64,000 nucleotides of DNA. Origin: Nakamurella lactea DSM 19367. Lineage in GTDB: Bacteria > Actinomycetota > Actinomycetes > Mycobacteriales > Nakamurellaceae. A program made the position numbers and the translations under genes. The notes under the pieces are model-generated. The model searched no databases and had not been told where the DNA came from. It worked only from the letters and a program-made list of their open reading frames with translations. The DNA lies in NCBI RefSeq assembly GCF_000426645.1, contig NZ_KE384549.1:62001-126000 (forward strand). The letters are read 5' to 3'. Positions 26,313-35,886 of the stretch are shown piece by piece. Position 1 is the first letter of the stretch. The number at the start of each line of letters is the position of its first letter.

Positions 26313-27662
26313 TCAGATCCCGCCCATGGTGCTGGCGGTGGTGGTGTCGTCACGGCTGGCGGCGGCCGAGGCGATCGCCGGCTCGATCGCGGCCAGGTAA
26401 CGATCGACGTCGTCATCGGTGTGGGCGTAGGAGATGTGGCTGCGCTTGAGGTTCAACGGCAGCTCGAACATGCCGCTGTCCAACAGGTTCCGGCGGTAGC
26501 CGACGAACAGCCCGGCGTCGTTGCCGAGTAGGTCCGCGTAGGTCCGCGGCCGGTCGCCGGACATGAAGTAGGTGACGAAGACCGATCCGTAGCCGGTGCT
26601 GACGGCCGGCACGTCCAGCCGGGAGCAGATCTCGGCGACGCCGCTGCGCACCCGCTCGCCGAGCCGGAAGATGTGTTCGTGCACCGGCTCGCTGCGAAGC
26701 TTGCCGATGGTGGCCAACGCGGCGGCCACCACCACCGGATGGCCGTTGTAGGTGCCGGCAAAGAAGGCCGGGCCGCCCGGCCTGGAGGAGAAGGTGTCCA
26801 TCAGGTCCGCCCGACCGCCGACGGCCGCGATCGGCACACCGTTGCCCATGGCCTTGCCGAGCGTGGTCAGGTCCGGCGTGATCCCACAGATCGACTGGTA
26901 ACCGCCCAGCGCATGCCGGAAGCCGGTGATCACCTCGTCGAAGATGAGCACCGAGTCGTGCCGGGTGCACAGTTCGCGCAAGCTGGCCAGGAACTCCTGG
27001 TCCGGCAGCACCGCACCGATGTTGTGCGGGATCGGTTCCAGGATGACCGCGGCGATCTCGTGCCCGCGTTCGGCGAACAGCGCCTTGACCGCCTCGGTGT
27101 CGTTGAACTCCAGCACCAGGGTGGCGGCCAGGGTGTCCGGCAGCGCGCCGGCGGTGATCGGATCCGGGTGACCGACCCGGTCCGCCGCCGAGATCACGTT
27201 CAGGCTCACCGCATCGTGCCAGCCGTGGTAGCAGCCCTGGAACTTCACCACGTACCGCCGTCCGGTGACCGCCCTGGCCACCCGCAGCGCGTGGTAGGTG
27301 GCCTCCGACCCGGTCGAGGTGAGCAGCACCTTCTCGATGCTCGGGATCAGTTCCACCAGCTGCTCGGCCAGTTGCACCTCACCCGGCGACACGCCGACCC
27401 CGGCCAGATCGGTGTCGTGGGCGGCGGCGGCGATCGCGGCAGCCACGTCGGGGTCGTTGTGGCCCAAAAGTGGCGGGCCGAAGGCGGCATGGAAGTCGGT
27501 GTAGACCTTCCCGTTCACGTCGGTGAAGGTTGCGCCCTTCGCCGAGACCACCACCAGATCCTCCAGGGCCGGGACCATTCGTTGACCGCTGTTGACCCCG
27601 CCAGGGATCACGGTCTTCGCCCGTCGCGCCAGCCCGTTGCGCCCGTCGCCGGTATCGTGCAC
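26313..27662 (-). CDS. Class III PLP-dependent aminotransferase (GSA aminomutase-like)
   Basis: A 449-residue enzyme related to glutamate-1-semialdehyde aminomutase and beta-amino-acid transaminases. The PLP motifs are TGSEATYHALRVAR, the Asp in LIFDEVITGFR and the Schiff-base Lys in TLGKAMGNG. The substrate pocket differs from true HemL, and its place at the head of a transporter operon argues for a catabolic transaminase. The GTG start at 27662 has GAGG seven bases upstream. It is divergent from the IclR gene, which probably controls it. Confidence 0.88.
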   Translation of the reverse strand: MHDTGDGRNGLARRAKTVIPGGVNSGQRMVPALEDLVVVSAKGATFTDVNGKVYTDFHAAFGPPLLGHNDPDVAAAIAAAAHDTDLAGVGVSPGEVQLAEQLVELIPSIEKVLLTSTGSEATYHALRVARAVTGRRYVVKFQGCYHGWHDAVSLNVISAADRVGHPDPITAGALPDTLAATLVLEFNDTEAVKALFAERGHEIAAVILEPIPHNIGAVLPDQEFLASLRELCTRHDSVLIFDEVITGFRHALGGYQSICGITPDLTTLGKAMGNGVPIAAVGGRADLMDTFSSRPGGPAFFAGTYNGHPVVVAAALATIGKLRSEPVHEHIFRLGERVRSGVAEICSRLDVPAVSTGYGSVFVTYFMSGDRPRTYADLLGNDAGLFVGYRRNLLDSGMFELPLNLKRSHISYAHTDDDVDRYLAAIEPAIASAAASRDDTTTASTMGGI

Positions 27663-27720
27663 TTTACAACCTCGCGTTCGTCAGTCCCAAACAGTGTGCG
27701 GTAGCGTATAACAGGAACGG

Positions 27721-27769
27721 GTAAAGGATCAAGGGGTGTATCGAAGTCCGATCGCCGCGTATCCTTTGC
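27721..27769. promoter_or_regulatory. Inverted repeat in the divergent aminotransferase/iclR promoter region
   Basis: GTAAAGGAT (27721-27729) and ATCCTTTGC (27761-27769) match as an inverted repeat with one mismatch across a 31-base spacer. It sits between the two divergent starts and could be the IclR binding region. A GTATAA at about 27704-27709 could be part of a promoter. Confidence 0.3.
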
Positions 27770-27811
27770 CGGACTGGAACAATGACGACCCGGTTTGGGC
27801 GGAGGCAGCTA

Positions 27812-28651
27812 ATGACTGAAGTCGGGGAGCGAACCTCCGGCAAGTACACCGTGCAGAGCGTTGCGCGGGCGCTGAACGTACTGGACGTGCTTGCCGCACA
27901 GTCGGAATCGGACGGGCTGAGCGTGACCGAGATCGGGGAGTCGACCGGGCTGTCCAAGAGCGCGGCGTTTGCCGTGTTGCAGACCCTGCTGGAGGCCGGC
28001 TACGTGGCCGACGTCGGGACCGGCCAGCATCGGCGGTACCGGCTCGGACGCACGCTGACCAGGCTCGGCGATCTGGCCAGGTCCCAGACCCCGGTGCGCG
28101 AGGTTGCCCGACCGACCTTGCACCGGCTGGCCAACGAGTTGGGTCTGTCGGTGCGGCTGGGTGTGCTGCAGGGCGACGGGGTGGGGATCATCGACCGGGT
28201 CGACGTGATGGGCGGGCTGCGGATCGATCTGCGGATGGGCGACCGAGAGATGTTGCACACCACCGCGATCGGCAAGGCCATCCTGTCCACCCGGGCGGAC
28301 GCCGACGTGCTCAAGCTGATCGGCCGCCGCAAGCTGCATGCGCAGACAAGCCATTCGATCGTTGATCCCGCGGGTTTCGTCGCGCACCTGGCGACGGTGC
28401 GGGAACACGGTTACGCCGTCGACAACGAAGAGGACTTCGACGGCATCATCTGCATCGGCGCGGCGATCCGCGACCATGCCGGCATCGCGGATGCGGCGCT
28501 CAGCGTGACGATGTTGAAGGCCGGGCTGACCGCGGCCAGGCGGTCGCAGATCGGTAAGGCATTGGTGGACGGAGCCGCGGAAGTGTCCGCGAACCTGGGA
28601 TTCTCCCGCGAGGGCGACGGCCCGCGGTTGACCGCCGGCGGGTCGGCGTGA
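27812..28651 (+). CDS. IclR family transcriptional regulator
   Basis: A 279-residue regulator with an N-terminal winged helix (YTVQSVARALNVLDVLA, then SKSAAFAVLQTLLEAGYV) and the C-terminal IclR effector domain (LHTTAIGKAIL, DNEEDFDGIICIGAAIRD). ATG at 27812 is chosen for its GGAGG six bases upstream; an in-frame ATG at 27782 has no clear site. Its stop overlaps the SDR start as GTGA. IclR proteins usually control adjacent catabolic genes with a pathway metabolite as effector, here presumably both arms of the island. Confidence 0.92.
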   Translation: MTEVGERTSGKYTVQSVARALNVLDVLAAQSESDGLSVTEIGESTGLSKSAAFAVLQTLLEAGYVADVGTGQHRRYRLGRTLTRLGDLARSQTPVREVARPTLHRLANELGLSVRLGVLQGDGVGIIDRVDVMGGLRIDLRMGDREMLHTTAIGKAILSTRADADVLKLIGRRKLHAQTSHSIVDPAGFVAHLATVREHGYAVDNEEDFDGIICIGAAIRDHAGIADAALSVTMLKAGLTAARRSQIGKALVDGAAEVSANLGFSREGDGPRLTAGGSA

Positions 28652-29448
28652 CGCCGCCGGGCAGTGTCGTGGTGACCGGCGCGGCCTCGGGGATCGGACG
28701 GGCCATCGCCCAGCGGTTGGCCGCGGACGGTTACCCGGTCGCTGCCGTCGATCTGCACGTCGAGCAGCTCGAGGCCGTGGTCGCCGACCTCCGCGCCGCC
28801 GGCGGGCGTGTCGTCGCCGTCGCCGGGGACGTCCGGGACCGGGACTGCCACCGGAGGGCGAGGGCTGCGGCCACCGAGCTGGCGCCGTTGTGGGGTTGGG
28901 TCGGTTGTGCCGGGATCACCCGGCTGCACGATCTGACCGACCTGGACGAGGCCGATGCCCGGGAAGTGGTGGACATCAACCAGCTCGGCCTGCTGTGGGG
29001 ATCGGCCGAGGCGGTGGACGAGTGGACTACGGCCGGGCGTCCCGGAGTGCTGCTGGTGATCTCCTCGGTGCACGCCGGCCACGCGGCCGAACGGCACCCC
29101 GTCTACGAGATGACCAAGGCCGCGGCCGAGGCCCTGGTGCGCAGTGTCGCGGTGACCTACGGACCCCGTGGCATCAGGGCGGTCGCGGTGGCACCGGGCG
29201 CCGTTGACACCCCGGCACTTCGCGCATCCATGCAGTCCGCCGCGGATCCGGCGGCGGCGCAGCACCGGCTCGAGGGCTTTTCCCCCGCCGAACGGCTCGC
29301 CCGCCCGGAGGAGATCGCTGCGGTGGTGGCCTTTCTGCTGTCCGATCAGGCCGGGTACATCTCCGGTACGGCGATCCCGGTGGACGGCGGTTGGACCGCC
29401 GTGCTGGCCCGGGAATCCCAGGACGCCGAGGCCCGACGGCGGTCCTGA
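28648..29448 (+). CDS. Short-chain dehydrogenase/reductase
   Basis: A 266-residue classical SDR: NAD(P)-binding TGAASGIG at residues 10-17, catalytic Ser in VISSVHAGH, and the YxxxK pair in YEMTKAA; the C-terminus VDGGW is typical. It is translationally coupled to the IclR gene (GTGA). Next to a DgoD-like dehydratase, a sugar or sugar-acid oxidoreductase role is likely, but the substrate is not known. Confidence 0.9.
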   Translation: MTPPGSVVVTGAASGIGRAIAQRLAADGYPVAAVDLHVEQLEAVVADLRAAGGRVVAVAGDVRDRDCHRRARAAATELAPLWGWVGCAGITRLHDLTDLDEADAREVVDINQLGLLWGSAEAVDEWTTAGRPGVLLVISSVHAGHAAERHPVYEMTKAAAEALVRSVAVTYGPRGIRAVAVAPGAVDTPALRASMQSAADPAAAQHRLEGFSPAERLARPEEIAAVVAFLLSDQAGYISGTAIPVDGGWTAVLARESQDAEARRRS

Positions 29449-29557
29449 CCCGAACCGGCGCAGTACCCCGGTCGTCACCGATTCCGTGCGACCGCGTCGC
29501 CCCCACCCCACCCAAGGACCGACCGGTCGAGACCCGGATCGCAGGAGAGGAAGAACT

Positions 29558-30736
29558 ATGAAGATCACCGAGGTCAGCGCCGTGGTGTGCAACGCCCGGA
29601 TGCGGAACTGGATCTTCGTCAAGGTGGTGACCGACCAGCCGGGACTGATCGGCTGGGGCGAGGCGACCTTGGAGTGGCACACCAACGGGGTGGTCGGTGC
29701 CATCAAGGACCTGTCCGAACTCCTGGTCGGCGAGGATCCCCGACGGATCGAACACCTCTGGCAGATGATGTACCGGCAGCACTTCTGGCACGGCAACGGC
29801 GTGGTGCGGTCCACCGCCATCAGTGGGATCGACATCGCCCTGTGGGACATCGCCGGGAAGATCCACGGGGTGCCCTGCCACCAACTCTGGGGCGGCCGGG
29901 TCCGCGACTACGTGAAGATGTACTGCCACCTCGGCGGCGGCAGCATGGAGAAGTTCTACCAGACACCGGTTTCGGACTACCGGGCGTTCGCCGAGCTGGC
30001 CTCGGCGGCGGTGGCCGACGGCTTCACCGCGATGAAGTCGATGGCGGTTCCGGCGACCATGCCGGTAGAGGGCCTGTCCGCGGTGCGGCACGCCGAGGGT
30101 TGCGTTGCGGCAATGCGCGAGGCCGTCGGGCCGGACGTCGATCTGATGGTGGACTGCCACGCCCGGCCGTCGCCGGCGATGGGACTGCGCTTCGCCAAGG
30201 CACTGGACGACTACGGGCTGCTGTTCCTGGAGGAGCCCTGCTGGCCGGAGGCGGTCGAGGGCCTGGCCCGGATCAACGCGGCCACGACGACCCCCATCGC
30301 CACCGGTGAGCGGGTGATCGGCCTGCAGCAGTTCCGGGCGCTGTTCGAGGCCGGGGCGATGGACGTCTGCCAACTCGACATCACCCACGCTGGCGGGCTG
30401 ACCGAGGCGCGCAAGATTGCGGCGATGGCCGATTCTTACCGGATCGCGCTGGCCCCACACAACCCGCAGGGACCGGTGAGCACCGCGGCGTCGCTGGAGT
30501 TCGGGTTCAGCCAGCCCGGGTACATCATCTGCGAGTCCGTGCATTCCGATGTGCCCTGGCGGGCCGACATCGTGCAGGAGTCGCATCCGATCGATCCGGT
30601 GGGCCGGCTGGCCAGGCCGCACGACCGGCCCGGCCTTGGCATCGAACTCAACGAGGCCGAGATCGCCAAGCACCCCTACCAGCCGGAGGTGCTGCAGCGG
30701 GTGTTCTACCCGGACGGCGCCGTCGGCGATTGGTAG
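29558..30736 (+). CDS. Galactonate dehydratase-like enzyme (enolase superfamily, DgoD type)
   Basis: A 392-residue member of the mandelate racemase/muconate lactonising group. It matches the layout of DgoD: N-terminal [12 protein letters not shown], metal ligands in [14 protein letters not shown] and TGERVI, and the His-Asp region LDITHAGGL and LAPHNPQGP. Such enzymes remove water from acid sugars to give 2-keto-3-deoxy acids. ATG at 29558 follows AGGAGAGGAAG. It is last in the IclR-SDR-dehydratase unit, 109 bases after the SDR stop. The exact acid sugar cannot be told. Confidence 0.88.
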   Translation: MKITEVSAVVCNARMRNWIFVKVVTDQPGLIGWGEATLEWHTNGVVGAIKDLSELLVGEDPRRIEHLWQMMYRQHFWHGNGVVRSTAISGIDIALWDIAGKIHGVPCHQLWGGRVRDYVKMYCHLGGGSMEKFYQTPVSDYRAFAELASAAVADGFTAMKSMAVPATMPVEGLSAVRHAEGCVAAMREAVGPDVDLMVDCHARPSPAMGLRFAKALDDYGLLFLEEPCWPEAVEGLARINAATTTPIATGERVIGLQQFRALFEAGAMDVCQLDITHAGGLTEARKIAAMADSYRIALAPHNPQGPVSTAASLEFGFSQPGYIICESVHSDVPWRADIVQESHPIDPVGRLARPHDRPGLGIELNEAEIAKHPYQPEVLQRVFYPDGAVGDW

Positions 30737-30751
30737 CCTCGGCTCAAGGGC

Positions 30752-30841
30752 CGGGACAACCCCGCTACGGCTGGGCGGGACAACCCCGCTACGGCTGGGC
30801 GGGACAACCCCGCTACGGCTGGGCGGGACAACCCCGCTACG
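30752..30841. repeat. Direct array of the 18-bp dispersed core (four copies, period 24)
   Basis: CGGGACAACCCCGCTACG starts at 30752, 30776, 30800 and 30824, each separated by GCTGGG. The array fills the gap between the convergent dehydratase and hydrolase genes; the last copy supplies the TAG stop (30839-30837, minus strand) of the hydrolase. The same 18-mer occurs at 38076-38159, and as an inverted pair with one changed base at 49365-49405. Confidence 0.92.
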
Positions 30842-31571
30842 CGGGGACGACGCGGTCGATGAAGTCCCGCAACACCTTCGCGGTCGCGGCCTGGTGGGTC
30901 ATCGGGAACATGTGCGTCGCACGGGGAATCACCACCACCTGGCCGTCCCGGGTGTGCTCGAGGAACCTCCTGGTGTGCATCCGTAGCTGATCGAACTGTC
31001 CGCCGACGAACAACACCGGGCAGCTCACCGGGTCCAGCAGGTCGGGACGGATGTTGTTGATCACCGCCGGCCAGGAGTCCGGCACCGATGCGTAGGAGAC
31101 GCCCGCCGCGCGCACCGCGTCGATCGCATCCGGTGGGACGATCCGGCCGAGATTGCGGTTCACCATCCGGTCGAGGCGCTCGATGCCGATCCGCTGGAAC
31201 AACCCGGTCGCGCCGGAATAGACGCGGGCCAACGGCGCCGACGGGTCGCCGGCGGCGCCGAGCAGCGCCAGGCCGGCCAGCCGATCACTGTTGGTGCTCG
31301 CCCAGGCGAGCGACAGGTAGCCACCGAGCGAATGCCCGGCGAGTACTACCGGCAGGTCGGGATCGGTACCGACGGCCGACTCGATCGCCGCCAGCGCACC
31401 GTCGAAGGTGAACCGGGTGCTCGCCAGACTCCCGTGGCCGGGCAGATCCGGTGCCACCACCTGTATCGATGGCTCGCCGAGCAGTCTCGGATAGTTCACC
31501 CACTGCGCGGCGCTCACCAGTGTCCCGTGCACCAGCACGAGACGGACCCGGGGACCGCGCGGCTCGGTCAC
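30837..31571 (-). CDS. Alpha/beta hydrolase
   Basis: A 244-residue single-domain hydrolase: oxyanion loop [12 protein letters not shown], nucleophile elbow AGHSLGGYL, acid in GGQFDQLR and His in RATHMFPM. Related to esterases and haloperoxidase-like lipases; no substrate can be given. The GTG start overlaps the stop of the carboxylase gene as GTGA, so it is the tail of the accD5-accE-maf-accA3 transcript. Its stop codon is provided by the 18-bp repeat array. Confidence 0.85.
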   Translation of the reverse strand: MTEPRGPRVRLVLVHGTLVSAAQWVNYPRLLGEPSIQVVAPDLPGHGSLASTRFTFDGALAAIESAVGTDPDLPVVLAGHSLGGYLSLAWASTNSDRLAGLALLGAAGDPSAPLARVYSGATGLFQRIGIERLDRMVNRNLGRIVPPDAIDAVRAAGVSYASVPDSWPAVINNIRPDLLDPVSCPVLFVGGQFDQLRMHTRRFLEHTRDGQVVVIPRATHMFPMTHQAATAKVLRDFIDRVVPA

Positions 31572-33340
31572 TGCTCAGCGGTTGGCTCGATCGTCGCCAG
31601 CACGGCGCCGCTGGTCACCGAGGCGCCCACCTCGACGGCAACCTCGGTGACGGTGCCGGCAACGCCGGCCGTCACCGGGTTCTCCATCTTCATGGCTTCG
31701 ATCACCGCGATCTGATCGCCCACCTCGACGATGGCTCCAGTCTCTACCGCGACCTTGACGACGGTGCCCTGCATCGGTGCGGTCACCGAGCCGGTGCCGG
31801 CGGCGGAGGCCGCTGACGAACGGGATCGCTTGGCGCGCTGGGATTTCGCCGGCCGGCCGGAGCCGAGCAGCAGATCTCCCGGCAGCGACACCTCCACCCG
31901 GCGGCCGTTCACCTCGGCGACAACGGTCTGCCGCGGCGGCGGGGGATCGGCCACCTCGGCACCGTCGAGGGTGCCATCGAACGGCGGAATCTGATTGTCG
32001 AACTCGGTCTCGATCCACCTGGTGTGCACGCCGAACCGGCCGTCGGCGGCGGTGAACGCCGGATCGTCGAGCACCGCGCGGTGGAACGGCAGCACCGTTG
32101 CCATCCCCTCGACCCGCATCTCGGCCAGCGCCCGTCGGGCCCTGGCCAGTGTCTCGTCCCGGTCGGCGCCGGTGACGATCACCTTGGCCAGCAACGAATC
32201 GAACGCCCCGGACACCTCGGAGCCGGACTCGACGCCGGCGTCCACCCGCACCCCAGGGCCGGCCGGGGCGACGAACGAGGTGACCATCCCCGGGGCCGGC
32301 AGGAAGCCCTTGCCGGCGTCCTCGCCGTTGATCCGGAACTCGATCGAGTGGCCACGGGGCTCAGGATCCGCTGTCCAGCGCAACTTCTCGCCGTCGGCGA
32401 TCCGGAACTGTTCGCGCACGAGGTCGAGGCCGGACGTCTCCTCACTGACCGGATGTTCCACCTGCAGCCGGGTGTTCACCTCCAGGAACGAGATCATCCC
32501 GTCCTGGCCGATGATGAACTCCACCGTTCCGGCGCCGTAGTAACCGGCCTCGCGACAGATGTCCTTGGCCGCCTGATGAATCTGGGTCCGCTGGGACTCG
32601 GTCAGAAACGGTGCCGGCGCCTCCTCGACCAGCTTCTGGTACCTGCGCTGCAGCGAGCAGTCGCGGGTGCCGACCACGATCACCGTGCCGTGCTGGTCGG
32701 CCAGCACCTGCGCCTCGACGTGCCGCGGCTTGTCCAGGAAGCGCTCGACGAAACACTCGCCGCGGCCGAAGGCGCTGACCGCCTCGCGCACCGCAGAGTC
32801 GTACAGCTCGGGGATCTCGGCCAGCGTCCGGGCCACCTTCAGGCCCCGACCGCCGCCGCCGAAGGCCGCCTTGATGGCCACCGGCAGGCCGAATTCCTGG
32901 GCGAACGCGACCACTTCGTCAGACCCCTTGACCGGGTCCGGAGTGCCAGGGGTGAGCGGGGCACCGGCCCGCAGCGCGATGTGCCGGGCCGTCACCTTGT
33001 CACCCAGATCCCGGATCGCCTGCGGGCTCGGCCCGATCCAGACCAGCCCGGCGTCGATCACCGCCTGGGCGAACTCGGCGTTCTCGGACAGGAAGCCGTA
33101 ACCGGGATGCACGGCATCGGCGCCGGCCGCGGCGGCGGCTGCCAACAGCTTCTCGATGTTCAGGTAGGTATCCGCGGAGGTGCCGCCGTGCAGCGCGAAG
33201 GCCTGGTCGGCGAGCCGGACGTGCGGGGCTTCACGATCCGGATCGGCATACACCGCAACGGATTGCAGGCCGGCGTCGCGGCAGGCACGGACGACGCGGA
33301 CGGCGATCTCGCCGCGATTGGCGATCAGTACGGACTTCAC
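31568..33340 (-). CDS. accA3: Acyl-CoA carboxylase alpha chain (biotin carboxylase + BCCP), AccA3 type
   Basis: A 590-residue fusion: biotin carboxylase (residues 1 to about 450; ATP grasp with [31 protein letters not shown]) and a C-terminal biotin carrier domain with the biotinylated Lys in EAMKMEN. It carboxylates biotin for acetyl-/propionyl-CoA carboxylase complexes feeding fatty-acid and complex-lipid synthesis. GTG start overlaps the Maf stop as GTGA. Partner carboxyltransferase, epsilon subunit and the biotin ligase are all encoded within 5 kb. Confidence 0.96.
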   Translation of the reverse strand: MKSVLIANRGEIAVRVVRACRDAGLQSVAVYADPDREAPHVRLADQAFALHGGTSADTYLNIEKLLAAAAAAGADAVHPGYGFLSENAEFAQAVIDAGLVWIGPSPQAIRDLGDKVTARHIALRAGAPLTPGTPDPVKGSDEVVAFAQEFGLPVAIKAAFGGGGRGLKVARTLAEIPELYDSAVREAVSAFGRGECFVERFLDKPRHVEAQVLADQHGTVIVVGTRDCSLQRRYQKLVEEAPAPFLTESQRTQIHQAAKDICREAGYYGAGTVEFIIGQDGMISFLEVNTRLQVEHPVSEETSGLDLVREQFRIADGEKLRWTADPEPRGHSIEFRINGEDAGKGFLPAPGMVTSFVAPAGPGVRVDAGVESGSEVSGAFDSLLAKVIVTGADRDETLARARRALAEMRVEGMATVLPFHRAVLDDPAFTAADGRFGVHTRWIETEFDNQIPPFDGTLDGAEVADPPPPRQTVVAEVNGRRVEVSLPGDLLLGSGRPAKSQRAKRSRSSAASAAGTGSVTAPMQGTVVKVAVETGAIVEVGDQIAVIEAMKMENPVTAGVAGTVTEVAVEVGASVTSGAVLATIEPTAEQ

Positions 33341-34011
33341 GGGGTGGCTCCTTCGGCACTGGCAGATGTGGCCACCGGGGTGGGCCGCCAGAGGTCGGTC
33401 ACGGTCAGGTCGAGTTGCTGCAGCAGGCGGCGGATCAGCGGTAGCGAGATGCCGATCACCGAGCTGGGGTCGCCGTCGATGCCGTCGACGAACCAGCCGC
33501 CGTAGCCGTCGATGGTCAGCGACCCGGCCACCTGTAGCGGTTCGCCGGTGGCCAGGTAGGCGTCCACCTCGGCCGCAGTCGGACTGCCGAGGCGGATGGT
33601 GGTCTTTTCGGTACCCCGTGCGCTGCCGGTGATCTCACCATGGTTGACGCGTAATACGGCATGTCCGGTGAGCAGATCGCCTTCGCCACCTGCCATCTCG
33701 GCCCACTGCCGGCGGGCATTCTCGGCGGTGCCCGGTTTGCCGCGCAGCGTTCCGCCGAACAGCAGCATCGAGTCGCAGCCGATCACCACGGCGTCCTGGA
33801 ATCGCGACGTCGCCCGAGCAGCAACGGCTTGCGCCTTCGCCATGGCCAGTTCGGCGACCACGTCGGCCGGCGGTTCGCCGGCGTGGGCCCGCTCGATAGC
33901 AGGCTCGTCGACCTCGGAGACGATCACCACCGGGTCGATGCCGGCGGCCCGGAGCACCGAGAGTCGCGCCGGCGATGCGGAGGCGAGAACGACGGCGGGC
34001 GTAGTACTCAT
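33337..34011 (-). CDS. maf: Maf-like nucleotide pyrophosphatase
   Basis: A 224-residue nucleoside triphosphate pyrophosphatase that cleaves non-canonical or pyrimidine NTPs. Motifs: [16 protein letters not shown] at the start, DEPAIERAH, and [10 protein letters not shown]; a C-terminal [14 protein letters not shown] is typical. ATG at 34011 overlaps the stop of the epsilon-subunit gene as ATGA. It lies between carboxylase genes in mycobacteria too. Confidence 0.92.
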   Translation of the reverse strand: MSTTPAVVLASASPARLSVLRAAGIDPVVIVSEVDEPAIERAHAGEPPADVVAELAMAKAQAVAARATSRFQDAVVIGCDSMLLFGGTLRGKPGTAENARRQWAEMAGGEGDLLTGHAVLRVNHGEITGSARGTEKTTIRLGSPTAAEVDAYLATGEPLQVAGSLTIDGYGGWFVDGIDGDPSSVIGISLPLIRRLLQQLDLTVTDLWRPTPVATSASAEGATP

Positions 34012-34205
34012 CGCCGGACGCCCGAGGCCCACCAGGCATGCGGACCGAGCTCGGGCAGGCCGAGCCGGTGCGCCGGCGAACCCCAGAGATCGCGTGGCTG
34101 TTCCGCCGGTTCCGGACCGGAGCCGGACAGCAGGGTGAGGACCGCGACGACCGCGGCGGCGTCCTCGTCGTCGCGGCGTCGGCCGGCCAGCTTCCTTCCG
34201 TTCAC
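34008..34205 (-). CDS. accE: Acyl-CoA carboxylase epsilon subunit
   Basis: A 65-residue protein with the epsilon-subunit pattern: basic N-terminus ([20 protein letters not shown]), a helix ending AVLTLL, and the aromatic end [11 protein letters not shown]...HAWWASG. The subunit binds and stabilises actinobacterial AccA-AccD complexes. GTG at 34205 overlaps the accD5 stop as GTGA and its own stop overlaps maf as ATGA, so its frame is fixed on both sides although the gene is tiny. Confidence 0.9.
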   Translation of the reverse strand: MNGRKLAGRRRDDEDAAAVVAVLTLLSGSGPEPAEQPRDLWGSPAHRLGLPELGPHAWWASGVRR

Positions 34206-35836
34206 AGGGGGATGTTTCCGTGTTTGCGGGGGAGCCGGGTCTCCCGCTTGTCGGCCAGGATCCGCAGCGATCTGGCGATCTCGATGCGGGTCTCGTGCGG
34301 AGCGATCACCGCATCGACGTAGCCGCGCTCGGCCGCGATGAATGGGTTGGCCAGGGTGTCCTCGTAGTCGGTCTGCAGCTGGGTGCGCAGCTCGGCGACG
34401 GCGTTCGGGTCCGCCCCGGCCTCGGCGCCGGCAGCAGCAATCTCCTTGCGGTACAGGATGTTCACCGCGCCTTCGGCGCCCATCACGGCGATCTGCGCGG
34501 TCGGCCAGGCCAGGTTCACGTCGGCCCCGAGATGCTTGGAACCCATCACGTCGTAGGCGCCGCCGTACGCCTTGCGGGTGATCACCGTGACCAGCGGGAC
34601 CGTTGCCTCTGCGTAGGCGTACAGCAGTTTCGCGCCGCGCCGGATGATGCCGTTCCACTCCTGGTCGGTGCCGGGCAGGAAGCCGGGCACGTCCACAAAG
34701 GTCAGCACCGGAATGTTGAACGCGTCACAGGTGCGGACGAACCGGGCCGCCTTCTCGCTGGCATCGATGTTCAGCGTGCCGGCCAGGTGCTGCGGCTGGT
34801 TGGCCACCACGCCGACGCTGCGGCCGTCCACCCGGCCGAAACCGACCAGGATGTTCGGCGCGAACAACTCGTGCACCTGCAGGAACTCGCCGTCATCAAG
34901 GACGGCGGAGACCACCTGCGTCATGTCGTAGGGCTGGTTGGGCGAATCCGGGATCAAGGAGTCGAGGGCAAGGTCGATGTCGGTGGGTTCGCTGCCGGCC
35001 GGCGCCCCGTCCAGTGGTGGGGTGGTCGCCAGGTTGTTGCTCGGCAGGTACGAGAGCAGCTCGCGGACGTAGGAGATCGCGTCGTCCTCGTCAGCCCCGA
35101 GGTAGTGGGCATTGCCCGAGCGGGTGTTGTGGGTGCGGGCGCCGCCGAGTTCCTCGAGAGTGACCTCCTCGCCGGTCACCGAGCGGACCACGTCCGGCCC
35201 GGTGATGAACATCTGCGAGGTCTTGTCGACCATCACCACGAAGTCGGTCAGCGCGGGGGAGTAGACATGCCCGCCGGCCGCGGCACCCATGATCAGCGAG
35301 ATCTGCGGGACGACCCCGGACAGCTGCACGTTCCGCCGGAAGATCTCGGCGTACAGGCCGAGCGAGACGACGCCTTCCTGGATCCGGGCGCCGCCGCCCT
35401 CGTTGATGCCGACCACCGGCCGGCCGGTCTTCGCGGCGAAGTCCAGCACCTTGACGATCTTCTCGCCGTACACCTCGCCCAGTGAGCCGCCGAACACCGT
35501 GACGTCCTGGGAGAACACGCACACGTCACGGCCGTCGACGGTGCCGTAACCGGTCACGACGCCGTCGCCGTACGGCCTGTTCTTCTGCTGGCCGAAGTTC
35601 GTCGAGCGGTGCCGGGCGAACGCGTCGAACTCGACGAACGAGCCCGGGTCCAGCAGCAGCTCGAGCCGCTCCCGGGCGGTCTTCTTGCCCTTGGCGTGCT
35701 GCCGCTGCACCGCCTTCGCCGAGCCCGCGTGGATCGCCTCGTCCAGCCGGTGCTGCAGGTCGGCGAGTTTGCCGGCGGTGGTGTGCGGCGCCGAGGCGGA
35801 CTCGGTGCCGTTCGCGGGTTCCGATGCAGAAGTCAC
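34202..35836 (-). CDS. accD5: Acyl-CoA carboxylase carboxyltransferase (propionyl-CoA type), AccD5
   Basis: A 544-residue beta subunit with the two crotonase-like halves. Marker motifs: [25 protein letters not shown] (biotin-side oxyanion), [14 protein letters not shown], and in the second half [20 protein letters not shown] and [13 protein letters not shown]. It transfers CO2 from carboxybiotin to propionyl-CoA/acetyl-CoA. GTG at 35836 has no ribosome site, but TACTCT stands 6 bases upstream on the minus strand, suggesting a leaderless message. First gene of accD5-accE-maf-accA3-hydrolase. Confidence 0.95.
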   Translation of the reverse strand: MTSASEPANGTESASAPHTTAGKLADLQHRLDEAIHAGSAKAVQRQHAKGKKTARERLELLLDPGSFVEFDAFARHRSTNFGQQKNRPYGDGVVTGYGTVDGRDVCVFSQDVTVFGGSLGEVYGEKIVKVLDFAAKTGRPVVGINEGGGARIQEGVVSLGLYAEIFRRNVQLSGVVPQISLIMGAAAGGHVYSPALTDFVVMVDKTSQMFITGPDVVRSVTGEEVTLEELGGARTHNTRSGNAHYLGADEDDAISYVRELLSYLPSNNLATTPPLDGAPAGSEPTDIDLALDSLIPDSPNQPYDMTQVVSAVLDDGEFLQVHELFAPNILVGFGRVDGRSVGVVANQPQHLAGTLNIDASEKAARFVRTCDAFNIPVLTFVDVPGFLPGTDQEWNGIIRRGAKLLYAYAEATVPLVTVITRKAYGGAYDVMGSKHLGADVNLAWPTAQIAVMGAEGAVNILYRKEIAAAGAEAGADPNAVAELRTQLQTDYEDTLANPFIAAERGYVDAVIAPHETRIEIARSLRILADKRETRLPRKHGNIPL

Positions 35837-35842
35837 CGTCGG

Positions 35843-35848
35843 AGAGTA
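35843..35848 (-). promoter_or_regulatory. -10 element of a leaderless accD5 promoter
   Basis: TACTCT on the minus strand ends 6 bases before the GTG at 35836. Confidence 0.5.
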
Positions 35849-35886
35849 GCGAGCCGCCGACCCGGCGCTGCATCAGGATCGGGGCA

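Noticed and set aside
30752-30841. Possible CRISPR array
   Set aside because: Spacers are identical 6-mers and repeats are 18 bases; there are no unique spacers and no cas genes.
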